This document shows, one piece after another, positions 44,289-54,986 of a stretch of DNA of 64,000 nt. The DNA is from Clavaria fumosa (taxonomy: Eukaryota > Basidiomycota > Agaricomycetes > Agaricales > Clavariaceae): assembly GCA_951802425.1 (NCBI GenBank), contig OX637796.1, positions 1,736,001 to 1,800,000 of the forward strand. Direction: 5' to 3'. A program made the translations under genes and the position numbers. Below the pieces are notes generated by a model. That model ran no database searches. It had not been told where the DNA came from and saw only the letters and a program-made list of their open reading frames with translations. The first letter of the stretch is position 1, and each line of letters starts with the position of its first letter.

Positions 44289-44866
44289 TTAGACCCGCAA
44301 CTCATCAAAGTCTGCCGTGAGGCTCGCTATGAAAGCATTAACATCTTCTGGGATACGTGTATTTTCTTCCATGAGCTCCTCCAGCTCCCTCATCTCACTT
44401 TCAAGTGAGTTACCATGTGTAAAGTCCAGTCCTCCTCCATCCCGAATTGAAAACTTTAAAAGTTGTAGGGCCTCCATCAATTCAGGTTTGATTTGGTTCC
44501 GTTGCGGTGCCATTGTTGCCTTTGCTGATGAAAAAACCCTCTCGCATGGAACAGAAGACACTTGGATTGGAAGGATATTGAGGGCAAGGACAAAGAGGGT
44601 TGGATATTGGAGCTGGTTCTCCTTCTGGTGCATGAGCAAACATGGGAGCGTTATAATGGTTTCAAGAGTTTACCTGCCAGAAACAGAGTGAACTGGTGCT
44701 GGTGCTCCAGTCACTCAAATAACTCTCCACCTCAGTCACCAAGTCCTGCGGTTTGATGGAGCACCCACTGCTTAGCCCAAGAAGTTGATGGGCTTTGGAT
44801 TGGGAAGGGGCTTCTGGCAGCACAAATTGGCCTTGGTTCTGCGGGTTAAGTCATTCATAAAGTGGC
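44289..44866 (-). pseudogene. hAT transposase, C-terminal (dimerization) part
   Basis: QYPTLFVLALNILPIQVSSV, then PCERVFSSAKATMAPQRNQI and ELMEALQLLKFSI is the hAT dimerization signature. A GTAAAC intron joins it to VTEVESYLSDWSTSTS upstream. Further upstream PLYE*LNPQNQGQF carries TGA at 44851-44853, where CGA fits. The exon starts at CAACAG near 44866. The rest of the gene continues on the far side of the Plavaka element (52205-52459). Stop at 44289. Confidence 0.88.
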
Positions 44867-45117
44867 TGAAGCTGTTGAATCATTAGTAAACATGCATCAT
44901 CAGCAAAAGGGGGCCCCCTAGACCTACTCAGCTCAACGGGCCCCAAGCCCTATCTATACATATCTATATGTCCTAGTTAGTTGCTCAATACCTGAACAGA
45001 TAAGGATCTGGTCCAAGGGAGATAAAGGCTATCTCCTGTGGTCAAGGGCTCCTAGGTAGGGTAGCTTGAAATAGAGCATCTAAATAGCCAGCCCAGACCA
45101 AGAACTTCTAGCTAGGT

Positions 45118-45330
45118 CCATTGATCTATTATGTATATCCAGGGCTATAGACCTAGCATGTCTACCCAGGGCTATAGACCTAGCATGTCTACCCAGGGCT
45201 ATAGACCTAGCATGTCTACCCAGGTCCATAGATCTAGCATGTCTAGCCAGGTCCACAAATCTAGCATGTCTAGCCAGGTCCATAAATCTAGCATGTCTGT
45301 ATAGGTGGTCCAGACCTGGCTAGACTAGTA
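45118..45330. repeat. 27-bp subterminal tandem repeats of the Plavaka element
   Basis: About seven units of the type ctatagacctagcatgtcta + cccaggg (later ccataaatctagcatgtcta). CACTA-type transposases bind such subterminal repeats. A related but non-tandem set (gatctaga, agacctgc) lies near the other end at 51830-52170. Confidence 0.8.
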
Positions 45331-45828
45331 TATCTGATGTTCTAGCCTAAGGCTTGAGATCTAGCTAGGTTGGATTGTTATATCTTAGCTATTGAGATCT
45401 AGCTTAGCTGCCAAGTGCGAGATGCCCAAGCAATTCCATTAAGACTACTATTTTCTATACAGGCATCTGAGTCATCTATACACATAGGGTACAATAATAC
45501 AGGCAGGGAGCACAGAATGAAGAGGAATTGAGAACACAGTCTTGAGTGGTCCAAGGCAATTAGAGAACAAGGCAGCAGGCCAGCTAAGTCCATGGTTAGA
45601 GAAGAGGCAGGCAGCAGCAAGAGTGTCGGCCAGAGAATCACGGTTAGACAAGTGGAAGACGAGGGAAAGAACCTATAATATGCATTAACAAAGACAGAGA
45701 GATACTCTGTAATGCGAACTTACATGTGGAAATGACTTGGCAATGGCAGAGCGTAATCCTACAATAAATGTTAGTAATGGAACAAAGACAAAGATTCAGA
45801 GATGGGGCTCACATAAATGAGCGGCATA

Positions 45829-47483
45829 TCATGGGGCACCTTGCATGGCGGCATCTGCTTCATGCCTGGCTCGTGCTTTTCTACGTGCTTCTCGTTGGGC
45901 TTTCATCTTCGCATGGCTTGATGATGTATCGAGTTCGGGTTCAGGTGCATGCTTTTCAGTCGCAGTAGGGGCTTTGATGCAATATACTTCTCTAGAATAA
46001 AGTAAGTATGGTCTTCAAATATAAAAATATGCGTACTTGTTCCAAAATTCCAACGTATTCTTAACCCAATCATCATCCAGGTCGTCGAAGAGCTCCATGA
46101 TGGCGTTGAAGAAGTCTTCATAGTTGAATGCACCATCTTCAACTGACCATTTACTTGCTGACGACAATGCAAACCGTGCCTCAGGATAGAAGGGTTAGCT
46201 TGCATCACAGTAGCTGTAGAGCTGGCACATACTTGCACGGCTGTGTACGCTATACTTGCTGGCGTTACTGTTTTCAATCGCCCTTTTGAATTCGGCGGTC
46301 GTCCTTGTCCTGGTGTGAGCCCGTTTCCGAGATGTAAACGCCGCCATGACTACACAAATAATGAGTTTGAACATAAGCCAAGTGGACAACGTACTCGGAT
46401 AAGTACAAATCCTCTCATTAGTCCTACCTCTGGATCGTACTCGCTCAGATAGTCCTCGTCAAACACATGGGCCGTGTCATCATAACAAAATGATGGGTAC
46501 TCGGTAGCAACCACAGGAATCTCCGATGTTCCATTGCAGATAGACGCCATGATTCTAGTTATTATAAATTAGTAATGTGGTCTGAATAAAGACAGTCGTA
46601 CCTTTCCGGATCTGTCCTAAACTTGGGCAGTAGTCGGTGAGGGCAGAGAGCCCGCCCCGTGTCGATGTGGTGGAAGCCCTGTTCTTCTTTATGCATCAGT
46701 ATTGGTTGTGTGATGGTAGGCTTTGATGGATCTGGCAAGAGGTACTCGATTATCTTGTTTTTCACGGCTGTAGAGTCGTCACTTCGTGAACTTGTGAACT
46801 TGCTATTCATCTGAAAAGACTGTGAGCACATGAAAGTTTAATATGATGATTATACTACCGCTCGTATAAAGTTCCCCATGTCATCGATGTCAGTACTGAG
46901 TTGCTCGATTACGTTCCGGAAGTTTGGGACAAGCTTCATTAGTTGCTCATACTGAGCGATGATCTTGTCTCGCTGCTCCGTAGCTGTGTCGCTTCGAGTT
47001 GGGACTAGTTAGAAAAGGGCTATGGCATTATAGAAGGCCGCAAACTCACCTGTATTCATCGTCTACCTCCCAGACCTCGTAATGCATGAGTCCGAAGTTG
47101 ATCGTCTTTGCCAGATCAAAAAAGGGGCCAAATTCATGTGGAAGCCATCGAGCGGCTGATAGATATGCATGCTGGCCTTCCCCAGCATCACTAGAAACGA
47201 GTCTGTCATAGCCGGTATAAAATAGAGGGTTATATGCTCACTCTCCTTTCCTGCGCTTCTTCATCAACTTCCTGACTTCTTCTTGTGCTGCTCGTTTCCT
47301 GTCAGCAATGGTGTCATTGTCCTCATTGTCGCCATCCTTCTCAGTATAATTTGACGGTCCTGGGGATGAGGGAGGTGGGCTTGGAGGGATTGGAGCGCTA
47401 CGTCGGGGGGTGTTCATTGCTGGTGTCCTGCCTCCTTGACCCCTGAGAGCTGAACGCGCATTACGAGCAAATGGATTTGACAT
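45829..47483 (-). CDS. DUF6698-like protein carried by the Plavaka element
   Basis: Start MSNPFARNARSALRGQGG at 47483, TGA at 45829-45831. Multi-exon. Recognisable pieces: VKNKIIEYLLPDPSKPTI, EEQGFHHIDTGRALCPH, SEYDPEVGLMRGFVLI, FTSRKRAHTRTRTT, VTPASIAYTAVQ, VEDGAFNYEDFFNAIMELFD and TLEFWNKEVYC, with a basic, Ala-rich tail (AKMKAQREARRKARARHEA). These match the DUF6698 family as I remember it, which is common in mushroom genomes. Near the N-terminus is a Pro-rich, then basic stretch (KLMKKRRKGE). No stop or frameshift was needed. Function unknown. Its position inside a transposon, divergent from the transposase, suggests an accessory transposition factor. Confidence 0.75.
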
Positions 47484-47651
47484 AGGGTGACGATGGGAGA
47501 AGAAAGCGTGTCTGACTGAGGAAACTGAGGAAGGCCTGAGGAAGGCGTGTCACTTGCTCGCGATACAAGCATGTGACCAGACGCGCCTGGTCACATGGTC
47601 TGCCCACAGCACGCGTGCGCACCTGCCAAGTGGTGAAGACAAGACGCAACT

Positions 47652-50600
47652 ATGGGTACTTGTGCGCATTGCTCAAAGGTTCTCAAAAACCACTCAGCCG
47701 CTATCAAGAATCACCTGCTCCACTGTCGAAATTATAAACCCCCCAAATATCTTGGCCCCCGCATCAAGCCTGTTCAAAAGCGGAACCCCGTTGCTCAGGC
47801 TGTCGCTCCCAGAAATCTGGAATCAGACCTACCTGATGTGCGTACCTACCAGTAGCTACATTATGCGCCAGCAAATTACAACATTGACTTCAACCCAGGT
47901 TGATTTCCCAATGGATATTGGGCCTGGGGACAGCACAATCGCAGCGCCTGCCCCCGCTACCCCAGAGCCGCTCGGATTCGTTGATCAGCCAATGCCAGAA
48001 GACCCTTCCATTACAGTCCGCCGTCCAACTCGTCAACACCGGTTGCCCAAAGCCTTCGAGAATATGGTACCAAGCCGACTCATCACCATGTTACAGCAAT
48101 ATTCTCGAGCGAGTACTCCCCCTGTCGAATATTCGCATGCTCCTTCTCTAGAAGCTACTCCAGACTTGGACCCCCCCCATCCCCATAGTTCAATTCTACA
48201 CCAAACTGAACCAAATGAGTTTGGACTGTATCGAATATACAAGCAATTTCCATTGCGCGATCTGGAGGATTACCACACACTCGACGACATGTCCGATGCT
48301 CCGAACTTCCTCCGAGAACCACCTGCCAACACGAGGGAGCCGTCTGATGCACTGGGACCGACATCCACCACTCGCGAATGGTTCTCGCCATTCAAGAGCC
48401 CATCGATGTCCAGGTTGATCGGTTGGTTCTATAAAGGTGGCAGGAAGACGCTAGCTGATCTAAACGACCTTGTACACAATGTTCTCCTTGCCAAGGACTT
48501 TAATCTGGACGAGATACCACAAAATTTCGACGCATCTCGCGAGGTCAAGCTATTGGACGAGCCAGCTGCAGACAGCTGGAAGGAAACCACTGTGAAACTC
48601 AAGCTTCCACCTCCCTCTTCGCCATGTCTAGAGAAGGACGCACCTGAACTCGATGTTCCAGTTCTTCATCGGGACATTCTACAGGTCGTCGTCTCAGCTT
48701 ACCAAAGTCCGGCAGCGCAGGACTACCACTGGAAGGGCTTCAAATTGATTTGGAAACCGGATGAGGAGAATGACGCTATGCAGGTTTATGGTGAAGTGTA
48801 CACGTCAGAGGCATTTCTGGAAATGGAGGACGAAATTCAGCCCCTTCGCCCTCCTGAATGCAATTTGGAGGCCTCCGTCGCACCGATCCTGTTATATACT
48901 GATGCAACTAAGCTAGCGAGCTTTGGTTCGGCATCTCTGTGGCCAGGGTACCTCTGGATCGGTGTGCTCTCAAAGTACTTGAACTCAAAACCATCTCTGT
49001 TCCATGCTCATCACTTCGCCTATCTCCCTTCAGTACGTCACTCTTTAATAATACATCGTCTGCCAACCAACATTTGCGTAGCTTCCAGATATTACTCAAG
49101 ATGCCTACTATACACATTTTGGTGTGCCGGCCTCGAAAGAAATCCTCACATTCCTCAAACGCGACCTTATGCAAGCCATCTGGTTGCTTTTACTGAATGC
49201 TGACTTTATATGTGCGTACAAGGAGGGAGTCGTAGTTTTATGCGGGGATGGGAAGAAACGACGGATATTTCCTCGCTTCTTCACATATTCTGCAGATTAC
49301 CCAGAGCAGTATGTTCTATCTTCTAATGTCTCTCACATCCACTGACACTTCTCAGGATCTTGATTACCGGAATCAAATTTCTCGCTGAATACATATGTCC
49401 CATCTGTTTCATGCTTAAGAAGTTTGTTTACCGCTTGGGAATGATATCAAGTGCGAAGATGTCCCTCAAGTTTCGGATTGACAATGACAGCATACGCTAT
49501 ATGGTCGACCGTGCTCGTAAATTGATCTTCGAGAAGTGTGTCTCTCCAAGTGCAAAACGGATAGGTGAGATCTTATCATGCGGTTCCCTAACTCCTGTCA
49601 GGGTAAGTGTTGGAACTATGACTGGATTTGTGCTGACTACTGGCAGAATGCATTCTCAACTGCACTCCGGGCCCTCGGATTCAATTTCTACTCTATGATG
49701 ACTGTCGATCCACTCCATGAATTTGAGTTGGGCATTTTCAAGGAGGTCCTTGTCTGGCTAATACGGATTGCCTACAAGTTCGGGGCTGATAGGGTCCAAC
49801 GCTTGAACAAGCGGTAAGCCCTTCACTCCGGACACAAAAATACAATTTACGCAAGTATAGATTCCGGTGCATGCCGACCTTCGGACGCAACACCATCCGT
49901 CGCTTCAAGGATGACATATCTGCAATGAAAGGGCTTGCTGCGCGAGACTATGAGGATATACTACAAGTACGCTCTGGTTCCATCCCCTACATCATATTCT
50001 GACTACACCGCAGTGTGCAATTCCTTGCTTCGAAGGACTCTTCCCTGCACAATTCAACAGCATTGCCATCGACTTGCTCTTTGATTTGGCGACATTTCAT
50101 GCGTTGGCAAAGCTCCGGATTCACCACGATCTATCCCTACGGATGCTCTCTGCGGCAACACAACGTCTAGGACACTCGCTTCGCAAATTCAAGCGTCACA
50201 TGTGCGACAAACCTGATCTTGGGTACACACCTGAAGAACTTGCCAAACGCGCTCGCCGGCATGCCAAAGAAGATGAAAGGAGGGCCAAGAAGGGCCTACC
50301 TCCGGTTCGGCGGCACGTACAGAATGGCCCCAAGCCGTTTAGTCTGTCAACTTCAAAAATTCACAAGCTGGCTCACTATGAGCACATGATTCGTCGATTT
50401 GGAACTACTGATGTATACACAACACAGAATGTAAGTCTTCCTTGCTTTTCGTGTTCTTTTGCCTGACAAATGTAAGGGAGAGATGGTTCATCGTGGTGCC
50501 AAGCAGGGTTACCAAAGGACGAGCAAGACTGACGGTTTTGAGGTCCAGATTGCCAAGCATGAGCGCCGCCAAGAGCGCCTGCGATCTCAATCACACTCTG

Positions 50601-51716
50601 TGCGAGAGAAATTGCTGTTGGGCTCACCAGAAGAACCGTATCAAATGTCGAAGTCTCGGGATCGAGCAATTGACATTGGCAGGTTTCTCCATGACCACCA
50701 TGCCGATCCAGCAGTCAAGGTAAGCCCACTGTGCCCTGGCTGTGATCATTAGTGAAACGGTTGCCTCCAAGAACTTCCAAACCCTTCTTGCAGAATACTT
50801 TCTCTCATGCGTTCTCAGCGACACCTCTGACAGAGAATTCAGTGATGAAGATCGACGATCTGTCCTAATTCACGACAACCGCATCTTTCACCATCAAGTA
50901 CTTCGCATCAACTATACTACATATGACGTCCGGCGCAACCAAGACTCTATTAACATCAGGACACAGTCAGATGTGATGGTCCTGGCCCATGACGAGACAG
51001 ACAGCCATCTGTACTGGTATGCACGGGTTATTGGAATTTTTCATGCAATGGTACGACGATCTGGCTTTGGTAAGGAGTGGGAGAAGAAAGATTTTCTCTG
51101 GGTTCGCTGGTATGGATTAGATCCTTCTCACCAGTTTGGATTCAGAGCAAAGCGCCTCCCCCGGATTGGATTTCTCGGCACAGACGACAACGCATTTGGC
51201 TTCATTAGCCCCACCCGTATTATTCGTGCAGTGCACCTTATACCTGCGTTTCAACTTGGACTCACTTCCGAGCTTCTCCCAGCCTCAATTGCTCGAAGGG
51301 AGGATGAAGGCGATAAGGATTACTACAGGTACTATGTCAACATGTAAGTACTTTTTGTAGTTCGGTGACTGCTTGTATTTCCTTCACTAACAATCCTCCA
51401 GTTTTGCAGATAGGGATATCTTTATTCGGTTCTGTGGGGTTGGAATTGGCCACAAAGCCACTCGTGCCGCAACTAGACATCTCGAATCAGAGATGCGAGA
51501 ACACCTCGAATTAGACAGCACGAGCAATGGTGAGGCGATGGAAAATGAGGAAGAGGGGGGTGAGCCTGACCCAGAAGAGGGGGACGAGGATGACAAGGAA
51601 GTTAATGATGATGAAGGGCATGAAAGCAGTGGGGATGAGAATGACGAGGATGGGTTGGATGAGAGGGAGGAGGATGGGCTGGATGAGGAAGATGCACTCG
51701 GGTATGGAGTTTTGTA
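47652..51716 (+). CDS. Plavaka transposase
   Basis: Start MGTCAHCSKVLKNHSAAI at 47652, with a BED/C2H2-like C-x2-C...H...C finger. Several short introns. Typical Plavaka segments: MSRLIGWFYKGGRKTLADL, AKDFNLDEIPQNFDASREVK, EASVAPILLYTDATKLASFG (an Asp of the catalytic core), AIWLLLLNADFICAY, RIFPRFFTYSADYPEQ, FNFYSMMTVDPLHEFELGIF (Asp, Glu), FRCMPTFGRNTIRRF, FSLSTSKIHKLAHY and RFGTTDVYTTQNGEMVHRGA. The C-terminus is strongly acidic and ends at TAA 51714-51716. No nonsense codon was met in the exons, so the gene may be active. Plavaka elements belong to the wider CACTA/EnSpm group. Confidence 0.9.
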
Positions 51717-52204
51717 ATACTAGTATTTCCAATGGGATGAGAACTCACCCAAATGGTGATGCGACTCAAGAAACTGGCCAGGGGTGCCTTGGTTCACGGT
51801 AGGTCTACCTGGTTCAATAAATCCTACAAGATCTCACTTCAGACCTGCTTGTACCTAGCTAGTATCCATATATCTAAACCTTGTCCTATAAATTCTGCCC
51901 AGCAGTCCGAGATCTGACTTCAGACCTGCTTGTGCCTACCCAGCATATTTAGATCTAATTGAGACCTAGCTAGCTGAGCAGGTCTGGCCTCAGACCTGAC
52001 CTTCTCTACTTCGTTCTACTAGAGCGGCCTAGCAGCATTAGACCTCGCTGCATACCTAAATAATATTTGTAGGCACTCTAGATCTATTGAATTTTGGTAG
52101 GTTTGCCTCTAGATATGGCTAGATATGGCTTTTCTAGCTAGGACGACCTAGATCTACCTGTTCTCACGGGATCTGGTAGTCCCACTTTTGCTGATGCCCC
52201 CACC

Positions 52205-52459
52205 TCATGTGAGACTCAGAGTGAATTGACTCACATGTTGCATAAGTTCATTCTTTGCAATTGCTACTCGCTGTGGCTGGTTTTTGATGAGCCAGAGGAG
52301 CTTGATAGATGGATCAAGGACTTGAGAAAACATCAGAGGGTCATGTACTCTCAATAAGCATTCATAGTATGCACTCATGGCAAGTTCATATGCGGGACAA
52401 AGTGTACAATATGGCAGCATACTCCAACATAGGGCAAAGCCCCAACAGGAGTCTAATGG
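52205..52459 (-). pseudogene. hAT transposase, upstream part, beyond the Plavaka insertion
   Basis: FSQVLDPSIKLLWLIKNQPQ and AIAKNELMQH match the region that precedes the dimerization part of hAT transposases. The exon ends at a GTGAGT donor near 52240. The matching acceptor (TTTACTAATGATTCAACAG) is at about 44866-44890 on the other side of the Plavaka element. The frame further upstream stops being hAT-like at the A13 run (52460-52472). Confidence 0.75.
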
Positions 52460-52472
52460 AAAAAAAAAAAAA
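52460..52472. other. A13 run at the junction of two transposon relics
   Basis: A run of 13 A separates hAT sequence (left) from gypsy reverse transcriptase sequence (right, ending GRIQPSKSP on minus). It marks a breakpoint. Confidence 0.8.
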
Positions 52473-54257
52473 TGGGGATTTCGAGGGCTGGATTCGTCCA
52501 GAAGCAAGCTGCTCATCCACCCAACAGTTCATCTCCACCATCTCCTCCCATGTCAGTGAGTATAGCTTGGAGGAGAGGTGCTCAGGGTCCTTTGTGAACT
52601 CGATCTTAATATCAAAGTCTGGTCAGGAGCAGGGAAGCTCATCCCACTTTGCTTCACTAAAAACCAGAGGGTAGCGGCTGGGCCAATTGGGGGTAGGGCC
52701 AGAGTTGGGAAAATGGGTGTCCAGAATACTCGTGGATGCGAGGGTACTTGTTTTCAGGGGTGCAGGGGCTTGAGGGGATGGGGAACACTGTGGGGGGCAG
52801 CAGGTAAGGCTCAGCTCTGCCTTCTGCCAGTCAATATCCAGGTTATGCTGCTTGAGCCAGTCATGCCCAAGGATGACCTTGTGGGACTGGGTCTTTCCCA
52901 GCAGAAAGTGGATCTGCTCCTGGTGGTCACCAACTCTCACCAGCACCTCTATCCCATACTGGACCTTTCCATTCCTGTTCTGCATCCCATCCACATTATA
53001 CATGGTGATTGAGTTCAGCAGGAGAGATGGCTCCAGTCCCACTCCTTTTGCCCACTCCAAATCCATGAAGCAGTTGGTGCACCCTGAGTCAACAAGGGCC
53101 TTCGTTGTGGTCCCTTTGCCAGTGCTGAAAGCCTCCAAGTGCACCTGGATGGCTAGCTCTCGTGGCACATGTTTCCGCACTTCTGGCCACACTCTGGTTA
53201 GGTGCTCTGCCAGTCTCACTTCCTCCTTCACCTCAGCCCCAATTCGGGTATGTCTCCACTGCAAGATAGTATATCAGGGTATACTTGCAGCAGGCACAGG
53301 GATGGAAAGGGGGCTGGCACACTTCTTCTCCCCAGCAGGAGTCCTCCTCTCTCTCTCATACAGCTCTATGCAGGCTCAGAGCCATGCAATCTCTTTCTCA
53401 TATCCCTCCGCCATTTGGGGGGCACATGGTGCTGCCCAGGTTTGGGCCCTTGGGACCTGCAGACACGTATCAGGCAGGGGGCAGAAACGGACAGCATGGC
53501 CAGTCTGGTGGCATTGGAAACAACATCTCTCATCAGCAGGGGCCCATCCTCAGGCCATGGCCACATCCGGAGTACACAGCAGAGGGGTCACAAGAGGTCA
53601 CGAAATGGTCACGGCAGGTCACGGTAGGGTCGTGGTGGGTCGCGCAGGGGTCACGGGGGGTTGCGGTGTCCGTTCCGTGAGTATCCCATCCAGTCGCCTT
53701 TGCTGGGCATCAAGCCTCTCAGCCAGCACCTTCCATTCTCCATATGTCTCTGGCATCGGGGAGACACCATAGATTCTCTCCACCAACCTCCTACTCAGGT
53801 TCAACTCCAGCCAATGGACTAGGATTCCTGAGTCCTTCTCTGCACTCAACTTCACCTGTCGGAACAGTGTCTTGAATTTCGCGAAGAACTCTGGTGCTGT
53901 CGTGGCACCCTGTTTCAGCCCTGCAATATCGGCAAGGGCAGTCGCATGGTCATTTGGGTCATCAAATGCATGCTTCATCTCCTCCACAAACTCTGCCCAG
54001 GTTCCAGCCTTGCCACTACCCAGGATCTCTTCTGCCTTCATATTCGCCCACTCTGCAGCAAATCCTTCTCCAATAATTTTGCTCAGAGCAAAAAGGACCT
54101 TCACCAGGTCCACAGCATAGACAGTCAGGTTCACCATAAACAGGAGGCAAAGGGATTGGAGGAATGTACAGAAGTTCCTTTTCTGCCCATCAAAGGGGGC
54201 AACAGCTAGGTCCAGCATTCTATAGCACTGTAAAATAAAATTCTGGGCCTTCAGCAC
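52473..54257 (-). pseudogene. Ty3/gypsy relic: Gag, CCHC knuckle, protease, start of RT
   Basis: Gag lies at 54257-53619 (AGTWAEFVEEMKHAFDDPND, TTAPEFFAKFKTLFRQVKL), then a CCHC knuckle near 53530 (CFQCHQTGHAVRFC in another frame), then protease (KALVDSGCTNCFMDLEW, VILGHDWLKQHNLDIDW). TGA at 52623-52625 (LPCS*PDFDIKIEF) fits CGA. The RT begins (SLTWEEMVEMNCWVDEQLAS) and is cut at the A13 run, so RT, RNase H and integrase are missing. It is a different family from the element at 19-25 kb. Frame changes between Gag, knuckle and protease show further damage. Confidence 0.88.
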
Positions 54258-54819
54258 TCAGGATTTCTTCAATCTCTTAACAGTCCTGTCCTCTCAGGCT
54301 GCTCTTCTAGGTACTTATGTACCTATAGAACTCTTATTCTATGAAACTATTGGTAGCATGGGGCCCAAATGGTGTCCCAGGTGGTCGCTCCACAACTCCT
54401 AGTGAGTTGCCCGTGCGCCCTTCTGACAATGGTCACAGAGCAAGGGCCCTGTCCACTGGACCAGGAAACTACAGAAAGACTATGTAGAGGGCCTTTCCTT
54501 GCCCTGTACACTACACAATTCACTGGGAGAAGTATGGTGGCTGTAAAAATAAAGTTCTGGGCCTTGGGCACTTGGTATCACTTGGGGAGGGTCACAGTTG
54601 ACTTCCTCCTGGTCTGGTCACGTGTATCTACACACAGTAAAAATTTCATGTGGTTCTGTTACACACTGTGGGCAGGGTAAAGGAGAAGAGGATGATAGGG
54701 GCTGAGCTGTGACAACATGTCACAGTTTGAAATTAAGGGTCCAGGCTAGCCAGGTTAGGACATGGGGCTAGGGTGGACAGGCGGATCTTAGTATTATATC
54801 AGACTGGGTCTCACACAAC
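54258..54819. other. Probable LTR or leader remnant of the gypsy relic
   Basis: A block near 54228 (ctgtaaaataaaattctggg) recurs at 54539 (ctgtaaaaataaagttctgg), about 310 bp apart. No TG...CA ends with a TSD could be set. No gene seen. Confidence 0.4.
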
Positions 54820-54986
54820 TTAGAGTGCATCCGGCAGCAATTCCGTGCGCGGCAATTTCTGCGTGAAATCTCAATCTGGCACTTGTGCAATTGAGACAGA
54901 GTTTTGCAAGTCGAGATTTGAGTGGTAGCACACGAACGCAAATGTTGTCATAGTCGTAACTCATTCATCTTCACTGTCTCATCACC

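Larger units (their letters stand above)
44901..52193. mobile_element. Plavaka (CACTA-like) DNA transposon, 7.3 kb, apparently intact
   Basis: Both ends read CAGCAAAAG inward: CAGCAAAAGGGGG at 44901 and its complement ending cttttgctg at 52193. Subterminal regions are full of tcta-, gatcta- and agacct-rich repeats on both sides, as in CACTA-type elements. Two divergent genes start about 170 bp apart: a transposase (plus) and a DUF6698-like gene (minus). Flanking AT on both sides is the only duplication I can see, so the TSD is unsettled. It lies inside an intron of a hAT transposase gene. Confidence 0.82.

Noticed and set aside
46350..46550. Separate small minus-strand genes at 45.9-47.5 kb
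   Set aside because: They join by ordinary short introns into one DUF6698-like gene.
51493..51802. Separate ORFs on plus and minus over the acidic tail of the Plavaka transposase
   Set aside because: They are shadows of a low-complexity Glu/Asp-coding stretch in the transposase frame.
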